Source: Isoptericola sediminis
Lineage (GTDB): Bacteria; Actinomycetota; Actinomycetes; Actinomycetales; Cellulomonadaceae
DNA: 52,204 bases
Assembly (NCBI RefSeq): GCF_013085345.1
Contig: NZ_JABFAJ010000027.1
Span: forward strand, 1-52,204
Direction: 5' to 3'
In this document: positions 26,648-36,381 of the stretch, one piece after another
Numbering within the stretch: the first letter of the stretch is position 1
How the letters are laid out: each line of letters opens with the position of its first letter
The notes under the pieces: generated by a model
Told to the model about the DNA's origin: nothing
What the model saw: only the letters and a program-made list of their open reading frames with translations
The model's database searches: none
Translations under genes and position numbers: made by a program

Positions 26648-28377
26648 GGTCGGTCTCCTTCGGTGGACACGAGCTCGGACTCGAGGCTGCCTGCGGCGGC
26701 GTGGTGCGTCGAGAGCGACGTGGTGGTGGTCTGGTGGCGCGGGATGCTCCCTCCCGCGGGGTGATAGGCGAACCGGACGCGTACCGACCCTGCGGCCGGT
26801 CTCCCGTCGCTGGTGGCGAACGCACCGATCCACAGTCCGAGGAATCCGCCGGTGGTGACCGTGTCGAGCCAGCGGGCATCGGCGGTCGCGACGTGGTGCT
26901 CACGCCCGGGGCCGTCCGGCGTCGGTGATCTGTGGAACAGGTCGACGTCGGTGCCCCGTGCCCTCATGCCCAGCACGATCCGTCCGGCGTCGGCGGCGAC
27001 GGAGGCGTGGCCCATCGGCTCACCGCTGCCCGGAAGGGCGTCCGCGCGGGGGTCGGCACGCCCCGGGACGCCCTCGCCGTCGGCACCGGCACGTCGGCGG
27101 GCGCGGACGACGAGCCGGCCGCCCTCCGGCGTGACGTCGAGCGTCACGTGGTCCTGCTCGGACTGCCGGAGCACGAGGCCTGCTCGTTCGCCGACCTGCA
27201 ACGCGGCGACGTCCAGCTCGAGCGTGACGTCGACGTCCTGGTGCTGCTGGCGAAGCCCGACGAAAGCCGGCACGCCCGGCTCGCCGAGGCCGTCCGCCCG
27301 GACCGGGAGGTGCCACCCGTCGCCGTCCGGCGCGGCGACGGTGGCGGGCAGGGCACGCAGCGCCGTCCACCGCCGGTCCGACGGGGCGACGACTCCGGGC
27401 CGGCCCTCGGGGTTCCACCCCGAGGGGGCCGCCGACGCACCCGGTACCTCGACCTCGCGAGGCACCATGCCGACTCCCGGCGCGAAGACCGGCCACCCGT
27501 CCTCCCACACCACCGGCACGAGGAACGTCTCCCGGCCCAGGGGGTAGTGGTACCCCCCGTAGGTACGCATGGCGAGCAGCACGGCGAACCAGTCGCCGTC
27601 GGGCGTCTCCACGAGATCGGCGTGCCCGACACCCACGACCGGGTGGCGCCTGCCCAGATGTCGGTGGGTCAGCACCGGGTTGCCCGCGTTCCCGACGTAC
27701 GGGCCGGTCACCCGGTCGGCGCGAGCGACCGAGACGGCGTGGTGGAACTCCGTCCCGGCCTCCGCCGCGAGCAGGTAGTACGTGCCGTCCACCGTGAACA
27801 GATGTGGCCCCTCGGCCCAGACGGCGTTCGTGAGCGCACCGTTCCAGACGAGGTGCTCGGGCCCGGTGAGCCTCATCGACGTGCGGTCGAGCTCCCGGAT
27901 CCACACCTCGGTCTGGTCGTGCCATTCCGCGCGGTCCGGTTCGACCAGACGGGTGCCGTGTATCCAGACCCGCCCGTCGTCGTCGAAGAACAGCGACGGG
28001 TCGATGCCGCGCTCGTCGAGCCAGATCGGGTCCGACCACGGTCCTGCCGCGTCGTCCGCGAGGCACACGAAGTTGCCGCCCCGCTGGTCGTCGTTCTGGT
28101 CCACGAGCGTGCACACGACCCAGAACCGCTCGCCGTCGTGACGGATCGTCGGAGCGTAGAGGCCCCCGGACGAGCGGATACCCCCCAGGTCCAGCATGCC
28201 CTCACGGTCGACGACGTGACCGACCGTCTCCCACGTGACGAGGTCACGCGAGCGCATGACGGGGAGTCCGGGCAGGTACTCGAAGGTCGAGCAGACCAGG
28301 TAGTACCACTGCCCCACCCGGCACACGCTGGGGTCGGGATAGCAGCCCGGCAGGACGGGGTTGCGTACGAGCGACAC
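26644..28377 (-). CDS. glycoside hydrolase family 43 (beta-xylosidase/arabinofuranosidase)
   Basis: A 577-residue enzyme. The five-bladed propeller has all three catalytic acids: D15 in YPDPS (general base), D126 in GIDPSLFFDD (pKa modulator) and E189 in WAEGPHLF (general acid). A C-terminal beta-sandwich from about 330 to 560 is the domain typical of GH43 beta-xylosidases. No signal peptide. GTG 28377 with GGAGG upstream, 76 bases after the permease stop in the same operon. Confidence 0.94.
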   Translation of the reverse strand: MSLVRNPVLPGCYPDPSVCRVGQWYYLVCSTFEYLPGLPVMRSRDLVTWETVGHVVDREGMLDLGGIRSSGGLYAPTIRHDGERFWVVCTLVDQNDDQRGGNFVCLADDAAGPWSDPIWLDERGIDPSLFFDDDGRVWIHGTRLVEPDRAEWHDQTEVWIRELDRTSMRLTGPEHLVWNGALTNAVWAEGPHLFTVDGTYYLLAAEAGTEFHHAVSVARADRVTGPYVGNAGNPVLTHRHLGRRHPVVGVGHADLVETPDGDWFAVLLAMRTYGGYHYPLGRETFLVPVVWEDGWPVFAPGVGMVPREVEVPGASAAPSGWNPEGRPGVVAPSDRRWTALRALPATVAAPDGDGWHLPVRADGLGEPGVPAFVGLRQQHQDVDVTLELDVAALQVGERAGLVLRQSEQDHVTLDVTPEGGRLVVRARRRAGADGEGVPGRADPRADALPGSGEPMGHASVAADAGRIVLGMRARGTDVDLFHRSPTPDGPGREHHVATADARWLDTVTTGGFLGLWIGAFATSDGRPAAGSVRVRFAYHPAGGSIPRHQTTTTSLSTHHAAAGSLESELVSTEGDRP

Positions 28378-28453
28378 GGAAGTCCACCTCCACAGGACGG
28401 GGTGCGAGGACGACGTCGGGGCGTCGCCGGGACGTCGTTCTCGCGGGCCGGGC

Positions 28454-29338
28454 TCAGCCCTTGATCGCGCCGGTGAGTCCGCCGACGATCCGCTTCTCGA
28501 AGAGCGTGAAGAACAGCAGCGCCGGGATCATCGACAGCGAGGTGAACGCCAGCACCCGGGCGGTGTCCACCGAGTACTGCGACGCGAAGTTCGCCACGCC
28601 CAGCGGAAGGGTGAACGTCGCGGGGTCGCTGAGGATGAACAGGGGCAGCATGTAGTTGTTCCAGGCGTTGATGAACGCCAGGATGCCGACGGTGATCACG
28701 CCGGGCATCGACAGCGGGACGACCATCCGCCAGAAGAATCCGAGGCGGCTCGCCCCGTCGATGCTCGCCGCTTCCTCGAGCTCCTGAGGGATCGCCCGCA
28801 GGAACGGCACCAGGATGATGATCGTCACCGGCAGGGCGAACGCGATCTGCGGAAGGATGATGCCCATCAGCGAGTTCGTCAGGCCCAGCATGCGCACCAT
28901 CAGGTACAGCGGCGTGATCGCCACCGTCATGGGGAACATCAGCCCGGCGGCGAACAGGGAGTACATGGCTCCCTTGCCGACAAAGTCGTACCGGGCGATG
29001 ACGAACGACGCCATGACGCCCAGGACGACGGTGCCGACCGTCGTCGCGAGCGCGGAGATCGTCGAGTTCACCATGGCGACCCAGAACTCGCTGCTGGCCA
29101 GGACGTCGGTGTAGTTCGTGGTGACCCACGGCGACGGCAGCCCCGACGGGTCCTCGGTGATCTGCGAGTTCGTGCGGAAGCCACCGAGCACGATGTACAG
29201 GACGGGTCCCATGCACGCCGCGATGAGCACGACGGCGATCAGGTAGGTGGCCGGGCTGCCCCACGCGAACGCCGTGGAGTGGCGCAGGACCTGCGGCGAC
29301 GTCTGCGGGCGAGTGGGCGAAACGGTCGAGGCGCTCAC
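28454..29338 (-). CDS. sugar ABC transporter permease (MalG/LacG type)
   Basis: A 294-residue inner-membrane subunit with six hydrophobic segments. The EAA loop that contacts the ATPase reads EEAASIDGASRLGFFWRMVV (about residue 190-215). Start GTG 29338 overlaps the upstream permease stop as GTGA. As in many CUT1 importers the ATPase is not encoded here and is probably a shared MsiK-type protein elsewhere in the genome (inference). Confidence 0.95.
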   Translation of the reverse strand: MSASTVSPTRPQTSPQVLRHSTAFAWGSPATYLIAVVLIAACMGPVLYIVLGGFRTNSQITEDPSGLPSPWVTTNYTDVLASSEFWVAMVNSTISALATTVGTVVLGVMASFVIARYDFVGKGAMYSLFAAGLMFPMTVAITPLYLMVRMLGLTNSLMGIILPQIAFALPVTIIILVPFLRAIPQELEEAASIDGASRLGFFWRMVVPLSMPGVITVGILAFINAWNNYMLPLFILSDPATFTLPLGVANFASQYSVDTARVLAFTSLSMIPALLFFTLFEKRIVGGLTGAIKG

Positions 29339-30372
29339 TTCTTCCTCCTCTTCCGGCCTGAGTTTCCGGTCACCGCGCCCTCGGTGTCGCGGCGCAGCAC
29401 GAAGCGCTGGTAGAACAGCGCGACGACCAGGGAGATCATGAACAGCACCACGGCGACGGCACTACCGAACCCGTAGTTCCCCGCCAGGTGACCGTTGAGG
29501 TACATGTAGGTCGCCATCGTCGACGTGCCCGCCGTGGCGGCGACGTACTGCCCCCAGATGATGTTGACCAGGTCGAACAGCTGCAGCGCCCCGATCATCG
29601 ACAGGAACGCCCAGATGCGGATCGTCGGTCCGAGCAGCGGCAGCGTGATGCGGAACTGCTGCTGCCAGAACGAGGCGCCGTCGATGGCGGCGGCCTCGTA
29701 CAGCTCCTCCGGGATGGACTGCAGACCGGCCAGCATGAGGATGACCGCGAAGCCGACGTACTTCCACGTGAGGATGAGCATGAGGGTGCCCATGGCGATG
29801 TTCGGGTCGGCGAGCCAGCTCTGCTGCAGGTTCTCCAGACCGATCTTGGCCAGGACCGTGTTCACCGCTCCGGTGTCGGACATCATCAGCGCCCAACCCG
29901 TGCCGACGATGACCTCGGAGATCACGTAGGGGACGAAGATCAGCATGCGGATGACGGACCGCCCGCGGATCTTCTGGTTCATCAGCAGCGCGAACAGGAT
30001 GGCCACCGGGCCCTGGATGACCAAGGACAGGACGACGATGATGAAGTTGTGGCGGACCGCGTCCTGGAACGTGGGATCCGTCAGGATCGAGACGTAGTTC
30101 TGCAGGCCGGCGAAGTCCGTCGGCGGGCCGAAGCCCTTCCAGCGGAAGAATCCGTAGTAGGCCGCCATGACCACCGGCACGATGACGAACGTCAGGAAGA
30201 CGAGGATCGCGGGGCCGGTCAGGAGCGTGATCTCTGCGCGTTTGCGCCAGTCGGCCCCTCGCCGGGACGGCTCGGCCGCCGGCTGTGCCGCAGGGGGCGG
30301 CGTGCTGCCGCCCCCTGCGGCCGAGGGACCCTCAGGCGCCATGACCTGTGAGTCGGACATCGGTGCGATCAC
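29335..30372 (-). CDS. sugar ABC transporter permease (MalF/UgpA type)
   Basis: A 345-residue inner-membrane subunit with six main hydrophobic segments after a Pro/Ala/Arg-rich cytosolic start. The EAA loop is EELYEAAAIDGASFWQQQF (about 235-255). The start is either GTG 30372, which overlaps the binding-protein stop as GTGA, or ATG 30360. Confidence 0.95.
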   Translation of the reverse strand: MIAPMSDSQVMAPEGPSAAGGGSTPPPAAQPAAEPSRRGADWRKRAEITLLTGPAILVFLTFVIVPVVMAAYYGFFRWKGFGPPTDFAGLQNYVSILTDPTFQDAVRHNFIIVVLSLVIQGPVAILFALLMNQKIRGRSVIRMLIFVPYVISEVIVGTGWALMMSDTGAVNTVLAKIGLENLQQSWLADPNIAMGTLMLILTWKYVGFAVILMLAGLQSIPEELYEAAAIDGASFWQQQFRITLPLLGPTIRIWAFLSMIGALQLFDLVNIIWGQYVAATAGTSTMATYMYLNGHLAGNYGFGSAVAVVLFMISLVVALFYQRFVLRRDTEGAVTGNSGRKRRKK

Positions 30373-31667
30373 CCGCGCGAGGCGGCCGTCTCCATGGTCG
30401 AGACGATGCCCGCGGCGTCACCCTGACCGGCCAGCAGCTCCACGACGGCCGTGTTCAGCGCGTTGCCGACGTTCTGGCCCAGGACGGTGTCCATCCAGGT
30501 GCTGACGTAGGCGGCGTCGTTGTACGCCTCCATGATCGGCTGGAGCGCCGGGTCCTCGACGACCTCCTGGGCGTCCTGGTTGGCCGGGATGGTCTGGTAC
30601 GCCTCGGCGTACTGCTCCTGCTGGTCCTTCGTCGCGATGAAGTTCAGGAAGTCCTCGCACGCGGACGGGGAGTCCTGCGAGCAGCTGAAGCCGTCGACGC
30701 CGCCCATCATCGCCGTCGGGTCACCCTCGCCACCCTCGACCTCGGGGAACGGGAACCACCCGAGGTCGTCCAGCGGCTGCTGGTCCGGGGTGAGGGAGGC
30801 GATCACACCGACGTTCCAGCCACCCATGAGCTCCATGGCGGCCTCGTGGTTGGCGATCAGCCCGGCCGACGACCCCGCGCCCTCCTGCGGATCGGTGGTC
30901 AGGAAGCCCTCGTGGAACGGCTCGGTGGCCGCGAAGTCCTCGAGGTCCTGGCCGGCGCGGAGCCAGCACTCGTCCGAGAAGTCCGCGGACGTGGACAGGC
31001 TCTCGATCGTCTCCTGCGAGCACTCGCGCAGGGCGAAGAAGTAGAACCAGTGCGCGGCCGGCCACGCGGCCTTCGCGCCGAGCGCGATCGGCTCGATGCC
31101 GGCGTCCTTGAGCTGCGCGTCGACCTGCTCGAGCTCGTCGATCGTGGTCGGGGTGCCCGAGACGCCGGCCTCGTCGTAGAGGTCCTGGGAGTAGAACATG
31201 CCGCCGGGCAGGACGGCGAGCGGCATCGCGTAGTTCTTCCCGTCCACGGTGAAGGCGGACAGCGCCGCGCCCATCGTGTCCTTGGCCTCGTCGCTGAGCG
31301 TGCCGGTCAGGTCCTTCACGTTGCCGCTGGCGACGATGTCCGCCAGCTTCTGCCCGCCGCGGGCCATGAAGACGTCGGGCATGTCGCCGGAGTTGACGGC
31401 CGTCTGGAGCTTGCCGTCCATGTCCTCGTTCTGGATCGACTGGATCTCGAAGTCCACGTCCGGGTGCTCCTCGGTGTAGGCCGCGGTCGCGTCCTCCCAG
31501 TACTGCTTGCCCGGGCCCGTGGTCGAGTTGTGCCAGACGGTGAGCGTCACCGGACCGCCCTCCTCGGCGGAGCCGCCCTCGTCACCGCTTCCGCAGGCCG
31601 TCAGCGTGCCCAGGCCCATGACCAGGGCGGCCGTGACCGCGAGCGACCTTCGCGAACGCATCTTCAT
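30369..31667 (-). CDS. sugar ABC transporter substrate-binding lipoprotein
   Basis: A 432-residue extracellular binding protein of the CUT1 type. The signal peptide MKMRSRRSLAVTAALVMG ends in lipobox LTAC with lipidated C25, followed by a Gly/Ser/Glu linker and the bilobed domain (VTLTVWHNSTTGPGKQYWED...). Start ATG 31667 with AGGAGG. First gene of an operon with two permeases and two glycosidases, so the ligand is probably a plant-wall oligosaccharide. Confidence 0.95.
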   Translation of the reverse strand: MKMRSRRSLAVTAALVMGLGTLTACGSGDEGGSAEEGGPVTLTVWHNSTTGPGKQYWEDATAAYTEEHPDVDFEIQSIQNEDMDGKLQTAVNSGDMPDVFMARGGQKLADIVASGNVKDLTGTLSDEAKDTMGAALSAFTVDGKNYAMPLAVLPGGMFYSQDLYDEAGVSGTPTTIDELEQVDAQLKDAGIEPIALGAKAAWPAAHWFYFFALRECSQETIESLSTSADFSDECWLRAGQDLEDFAATEPFHEGFLTTDPQEGAGSSAGLIANHEAAMELMGGWNVGVIASLTPDQQPLDDLGWFPFPEVEGGEGDPTAMMGGVDGFSCSQDSPSACEDFLNFIATKDQQEQYAEAYQTIPANQDAQEVVEDPALQPIMEAYNDAAYVSTWMDTVLGQNVGNALNTAVVELLAGQGDAAGIVSTMETAASRG

Positions 31668-31783
31668 GACTGATCCTCCTCGTCGAGAATGCCTACCGCT
31701 GGGGGTGTTCCCCACGACGGCACCTGAACCCGCACCTGCACGGGTGTGGCCAGCCCCTAGCGTTTCCGACGGACGCATCGTTC

Positions 31784-31804
31784 GTCAAACGTTTTCGATA
31801 ACGA
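31784..31804. promoter_or_regulatory. LacI-family operator overlapping importer promoter
   Basis: Two interlocked dyads with the LacI-type central CG: TCAAACGTTTTCGA (31785-31798) and CGTT-N6-AACG (31790-31803). On the minus strand TTGACG (31783-31788), a -35-like element for the importer operon, lies at its edge, so bound repressor would block the polymerase. It is 58 bases upstream of the lacI-like start. Confidence 0.7.
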
Positions 31805-31861
31805 TTTCATCACCGCCTTCCGTGGCTCGTCACCCCGGGCTGCGCGGGATACCGTCTTCCT

Positions 31862-32929
31862 GTGAGCACCGCCGCCGACCCGTCCGCCGCGGGTCCCAGG
31901 ACCAGCCCGCCCGCCGGACGGGTGACGATCTCCGACGTCGCGCGCGTCGCCGGCGTGTCGGTCGCGACCGTCTCGAAGGTCGTCAACAACCGCTACGGGG
32001 TCGCCTCCTCGACGGCGGAGCGCGTCCTCGCCGTCGTGTCCGAGCTGGGCTACGAGTCCTCCCTCGTCGCCCGCAGCCTGCGGCGCCAGTCCACCAACGT
32101 GGTCGGCGTGCTGGTGGCCGAGTTCGAGCCCTACTCGACCGAGCTGCTCAAGGGGATCTCGTCGGCCGTCGGCGGCACCGGCTACGAGCTGCTCGCCTAC
32201 AGCGGCGGGTCCGACGGCGGAGTGCCCGGCGGGTGGGAGCGCCGATCGCTGTCCCGGCTCGCCGGCACCCTCATCGACGCCGCGATCGTCGTCACCCCGA
32301 CGATGGTGATGTCGGGCGCCTACGGGGTCCCCGTCGTGGCCATCGACCCGCACACCGGCCCCGAGGGCACCCACACCGTGGACTCCGACAACGTCACCGG
32401 TGCGCGCGAGGCCGTCGAGCACCTGCTGGGACTCGGGCACCGGCGCATCGCGCACCTGGGCGGACGCACGGACCTGCAGTCCGCGCGGCTGCGCGAGCTC
32501 GGCTACCGCCAGGCGCTCGAGGCCGCCGGCATCGACGTCGACCCGGACCTGGTGCGGGTGGGCGGCTACCGTCCCGACACCGCCGACACCCCGGCGCGCG
32601 AGCTCCTCACCGCGACCGGGGACGCGCGGCCCACCGCCGTGTTCGCCGCCAACGACCTCTCCGCGATCCACCTGATGGAGGTCGCCGCCGAGCTCGGCAT
32701 CCGGGTGCCGGAGGAGCTGTCCGTCGTCGGGTTCGACAACGTCCCCGAGTCGATGACCACCACCCCGGCGCTCACCACCGTGGCCCAGCCGCTGCACCAG
32801 ATGGGGGCCGAGGCGCTGCGCATGGTGCTCGACCTGCTCCACGGCACCCCCCGCGACCAGCACCTGCGCCTGCCGACCTCGCTCGTCGTCCGCGGCAGCA
32901 CCGCCCCTCCCCCTCCGCCCGCGAGGTAG
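31862..32929 (+). CDS. LacI-family transcriptional regulator of the glycosidase operon
   Basis: A 355-residue repressor: helix-turn-helix and hinge at about 20-70 (VTISDVARVAGVSVATVSKV), then a periplasmic-binding-protein-like sensor domain (VVGVLVAEFEPYSTELLKGI to the C-terminus) with VPEELSVVGFDNVPES, a family signature. It is divergent from the importer/GH43/GH3 operon with a LacI-type operator between, so it most likely represses that operon and releases with an imported sugar. GTG start. Confidence 0.94.
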   Translation: MSTAADPSAAGPRTSPPAGRVTISDVARVAGVSVATVSKVVNNRYGVASSTAERVLAVVSELGYESSLVARSLRRQSTNVVGVLVAEFEPYSTELLKGISSAVGGTGYELLAYSGGSDGGVPGGWERRSLSRLAGTLIDAAIVVTPTMVMSGAYGVPVVAIDPHTGPEGTHTVDSDNVTGAREAVEHLLGLGHRRIAHLGGRTDLQSARLRELGYRQALEAAGIDVDPDLVRVGGYRPDTADTPARELLTATGDARPTAVFAANDLSAIHLMEVAAELGIRVPEELSVVGFDNVPESMTTTPALTTVAQPLHQMGAEALRMVLDLLHGTPRDQHLRLPTSLVVRGSTAPPPPPAR

Positions 32930-32955
32930 GCGGCGGAGGTCTCCCTCCCGACGGG

Positions 32956-33612
32956 TCAGACGAGCCGGTAGCCCATCCCCCGCACCGTCTCGATCCGCTC
33001 CGTGCCGATCTTCCGGCGCAGGTAGCGCACGTACACGTCGACCACGTTCGACCCCGGGTCGAAGTCGTAGCCCCACACCCGCGACAGCAGCTGCTCGCGC
33101 GAGAGCACCCGTCCCGGGTTGCGCAGGAACACCTCCGCCAGCGCGAACTCCCGGGCCGACAGGTCGACGGACCGGCCCTCCACCGTCACACGGCGGGACC
33201 CCAGGTCGAGGCCGAGACCGCCGTGCTCCAGCACCTCCTGCTCGGCACGTCCCGGGTCCCGCAGCCGCAGCCGGATGCGGGCCAGCAGCTCCTCGAACCC
33301 GAACGGCTTGGCCATGTAGTCGTCCGCACCGCCCTCGAGCCCGGTGACCCGGTCGGTGATGGAGTCCCGGGCGGTGAGGATGACCACGGGCATCGTGGAC
33401 CCGGAGCCGCGCAGCCGGGACAGCACCTCGAAACCGTCGACCTCCGGCAGCCCGATGTCGAGCACCATGAGGTCGTACTCGCCGCTGAGCGCGTGCTCGA
33501 CGGCCGACGCGCCGTCGGAGACCACGGTCGGGACGAACCCGTGGGCCCGCAGCCCCTTGCGGACGAACTGCGCGATGCGGTCCTCGTCCTCCGCCACCAG
33601 GATCCTGGTCAT
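32956..33612 (-). CDS. OmpR-family response regulator
   Basis: A 218-residue regulator. Receiver domain with acidic pocket E8-D11 (VAEDEDR), phospho-acceptor D52 (LMVLDIGLPEVDG), conserved Lys in DDYMAKPFGFEEL; C-terminal winged helix with REFALAEVFLRNPGRVLSRE and NVVDVYVRYLRRKIG. ATG 33612 overlaps the kinase stop as ATGA, so kinase and regulator are made together. It ends the four-gene minus-strand group that begins with the small exported protein. Confidence 0.95.
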   Translation of the reverse strand: MTRILVAEDEDRIAQFVRKGLRAHGFVPTVVSDGASAVEHALSGEYDLMVLDIGLPEVDGFEVLSRLRGSGSTMPVVILTARDSITDRVTGLEGGADDYMAKPFGFEELLARIRLRLRDPGRAEQEVLEHGGLGLDLGSRRVTVEGRSVDLSAREFALAEVFLRNPGRVLSREQLLSRVWGYDFDPGSNVVDVYVRYLRRKIGTERIETVRGMGYRLV

Positions 33613-35093
33613 CGGACCGTCCCCTCCCGGACCCCGCCGACCGGGCCGCCGGCGACGGGCCACGACACGGTGACACGCAGCCCGTGCTCCCCCACGCCGT
33701 CGGACGCCGGGGACCCGGCCTCCGCCGTGACGGTCCCGCCGTGCCCGTGCGCGACGGCGGCGACGATCGCCAGGCCCAGTCCCGACCCGGGGACGTCCGC
33801 GTCACCCACCCGGACGAAGCGCTCGAAGATGCGCTCGCGATCCTGCGGCGCCACACCGGGCCCCTCGTCCCGCACCCAGAGGCGGGCGGTGGAGCCGGTG
33901 ACGGCGCTGCCGACCGCGATCCGCGTCCCGGGTCGGGAGAACCTCACCGCGTTGTCGGCGAGCTGCAGCACCGCCTCGGTGAGCCGCTGCTCGTCGCCGG
34001 GCACGACCCCCTCGGCACGGGCGTCCACCCGCCAGGCGCGGTCCCCCAGGGCGCGCGCCTTGTCCAGCAGGTCGTCGGTCAGCGGCCCGAGGTCGACCTC
34101 GCCGAACCGCACGAAGTCGGGGCGCTCGGACTTCGCCAGCAGCACGAGGTCCTCGACGATGCGGCTCATCCGCGCGGTCTCGTCCAGCAGCAGGGCTCGC
34201 GTCTCGGCGACGTCGTGCGGGTCGTCGGGCTCGAGCAGCTCCAGGTGTCCCCGCAGCACCGTCAGCGGGGTGCGCAGCTCGTGACCGGCGTCGTCCAGGA
34301 ACTGCCGTTGGGCGTCGAAGGCCGCCGCCACCCGGTCCAGCATCGTGTTGAAGGCCCGGCCGAGCGTGGCGACGTCGTCCTCGCCGTGCACCGGGGCCCG
34401 CAGCGTCAGGTCGTCGCCGCCGACCCGCTGCGCCGTCGCCGCGAGGAGCTCGAGCGGCCGCAGCAGCCGCCCCACGACCCACCACGCCACCGCCCCGACC
34501 AGGACGAGCGTGCCGAGCGAGACCAGGGCGAAGGTCCGGCGGAGCTCCTGCTGCGAGGCCAGCGCGAGATCCGTCCCCACGCCGACGACGTAGGTGCCGT
34601 GCTCCGAGCCGTCGGCGACCTGCACCGGGACGGCGATCACGTGCATCTCACCCACGGCGGTCGGGATCCGTTCCTCGACCGCGCTCCGGGCCTGCGGCCC
34701 GAGGTCGCCCACCAGCCCCACCAGGTCCGGGTCGTCGACCACCGCGGAGGCCCACGACGGCGAGTACAGGTCGGCGTCGCCGCCGACGAAGGTCACCAGC
34801 ATCTCGTCGGCGCCCGGCACGTTCCGCTCGATCGCCACCCGCAGCAGCTGCTCCACGCTGCTGAAGGGCTCCCCGGTGTCCGGGTCCACGCCCCGCTCGG
34901 CCAGGACCCGGAACTCCTCGACCTCCTGGTCGAGCTCGCCGTCGATCCGTTCGAGGACCGCCCGGGCGTGGATCGTGTCGGTCACCGCCCACGCCACCGC
35001 CAGGCCGAGGGCGGACAGCAGCAGCACCGAGAGCACCGCCTTGGTGCGGACCGGCAGCGCCGACGGACGGAGCCGCCGGCCGCGCCCGGTCAC
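33609..35093 (-). CDS. membrane sensor histidine kinase (HAMP-HisKA-HATPase)
   Basis: A 494-residue kinase: first membrane helix at about 17-38, an extracellular sensor of about 140 residues, a second helix near 185-205 (FALVSLGTLVLVGAVAWWVV), HAMP, HisKA with H271 in FLDDAGHELRTPL, and a HATPase domain with N box and GSGLGLAIV. Start GTG 35093 is chosen because it overlaps the phosphotransferase stop as GTGA, the same coupling used by its neighbours; an ATG at 35114 is also in frame. Signal unknown. Confidence 0.93.
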   Translation of the reverse strand: MTGRGRRLRPSALPVRTKAVLSVLLLSALGLAVAWAVTDTIHARAVLERIDGELDQEVEEFRVLAERGVDPDTGEPFSSVEQLLRVAIERNVPGADEMLVTFVGGDADLYSPSWASAVVDDPDLVGLVGDLGPQARSAVEERIPTAVGEMHVIAVPVQVADGSEHGTYVVGVGTDLALASQQELRRTFALVSLGTLVLVGAVAWWVVGRLLRPLELLAATAQRVGGDDLTLRAPVHGEDDVATLGRAFNTMLDRVAAAFDAQRQFLDDAGHELRTPLTVLRGHLELLEPDDPHDVAETRALLLDETARMSRIVEDLVLLAKSERPDFVRFGEVDLGPLTDDLLDKARALGDRAWRVDARAEGVVPGDEQRLTEAVLQLADNAVRFSRPGTRIAVGSAVTGSTARLWVRDEGPGVAPQDRERIFERFVRVGDADVPGSGLGLAIVAAVAHGHGGTVTAEAGSPASDGVGEHGLRVTVSWPVAGGPVGGVREGTVR

Positions 35094-36301
35094 CCCGGCA
35101 CGCCGCCCAGCCATCGCTCGACGGCGTCCAGCCGCCGGGAGGTCTGCAGCGGCCAGTCCGCCTCCTGGACCCGGTGCGGCCCCGTCGCCAGCGACAGCAG
35201 CACCCCGCCGATCCGTGCCGACAGCTCCACCGGCTCGACCTGCCCGGCGAAACCCGCCGCGTACTCGAGCGCCAGGGCGTGCAGGCGTTCGTTGTCCCAC
35301 CCGCGCAGCAAGGACAGCGTCTCGATGTGCGCCACCAGGCACGCCAGGTCGTCGGCGCGCCGGCCCGGACCGGCCGAGTCGACGTCCAGGAGACCCGTGA
35401 TGCGCCCGTCGGCGAGCATGACCTGGGCCTCGTACAGGTCCCCGTGCGTCGGCTCGTCCGGGCGCTGCCCGGCGATCCGGGTCGCGATCGTCTCGGCGAG
35501 GTGCCGTGCCCGGTCGGCCTCCGCGGGCATGGCCGCGCCGATCACCGACGCGTAGTGGCCCGCGTTCTCGCTCCACGAGGTGCGCAGCGGCAGCTCGGCG
35601 ACGCTGTCCGGCAGCCGGTCGAGCATGGTGACGACCTCGGCGGCGCTCGGGACCGCTCCCCCGTCGCGGACCGCGTGCCGCATCGACTCCCCGGACAGGG
35701 GCGCGATGACGAGCAGACCGTCGGCGCTGCGTCCGAGCGGCTTCGGCACCGGCAGCCCGGCGCCGGCGAGCAGCGCGTGGCGGGCGTGCAGGTCGTCCAC
35801 CTTCTCGGGGCGCACGACCTTGAGGAAGACCCGGGCCCCGGGGGTGCTCGCCTCGATGACCGCGCGGCGCGTGGGACGGTAGGCACGGACCCTCAGCGTG
35901 ACGGGGCCCCGCGCGACCTCGGGCACGCCCAGGTCGCCCAGCAGGGTGGCGACCGCCTCCGCGTCGTAGGCCGTGGCCAGCGCCGGCAGCGCCGGATCGC
36001 CCGGGAACCGCCACACGGCCACGGCGTGCTCGCCGTCGTCGAGGGTCAGCACACCGGGGACCTGCTGGTCGCCCGGGCGGCCGAGCGACGCCCCGAGCGT
36101 CTCGGTGCGCACCCGCCCCGCCTCGACGCCCTCGCCCCACCGCACGCGCGCCCGGTAGGCGACGGTCGTCGACCGTCCGGGGCGGTGGTCCACCTGCCGG
36201 ACCGACCAGTCGACGAGCTCGCCGCCCGCCGTCGAGACCGCGGTCGCGAGGAGCTCGGTCGCCTCCTCGCCCGTCAACAGGTCCAGGTCGCTCTGTGCCA
36301 T
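35090..36301 (-). CDS. APH-like small-molecule kinase
   Basis: A 403-residue protein of the aminoglycoside/choline-phosphotransferase fold. The catalytic loop reads HGDLYEAQ, where the family normally has Asn in the last place (HGDxxxxN), and the metal motif is LLDVDSAGPG. The N-terminal ~130 residues are an extra beta-rich lobe, somewhat reminiscent of maltokinase-type proteins. Substrate unknown; there is no reason to call it a resistance gene. Its stop overlaps the kinase start, so it is co-expressed with the two-component system. Confidence 0.75.
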   Translation of the reverse strand: MAQSDLDLLTGEEATELLATAVSTAGGELVDWSVRQVDHRPGRSTTVAYRARVRWGEGVEAGRVRTETLGASLGRPGDQQVPGVLTLDDGEHAVAVWRFPGDPALPALATAYDAEAVATLLGDLGVPEVARGPVTLRVRAYRPTRRAVIEASTPGARVFLKVVRPEKVDDLHARHALLAGAGLPVPKPLGRSADGLLVIAPLSGESMRHAVRDGGAVPSAAEVVTMLDRLPDSVAELPLRTSWSENAGHYASVIGAAMPAEADRARHLAETIATRIAGQRPDEPTHGDLYEAQVMLADGRITGLLDVDSAGPGRRADDLACLVAHIETLSLLRGWDNERLHALALEYAAGFAGQVEPVELSARIGGVLLSLATGPHRVQEADWPLQTSRRLDAVERWLGGVPG

Positions 36302-36381
36302 CGGTCCATCCTCGCCAGAACCGGCGCGGAGCGCGCGCTCACCGCTCCGGTCGGCGATCCCCACCAGGACCGGCACGGTGC

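Noticed and set aside
35094-35114. ATG 35114 as the sensor-kinase start
   Set aside because: GTG 35093 gives the GTGA overlap used throughout this region and still leaves a normal first membrane helix; the ATG start is possible but less likely.
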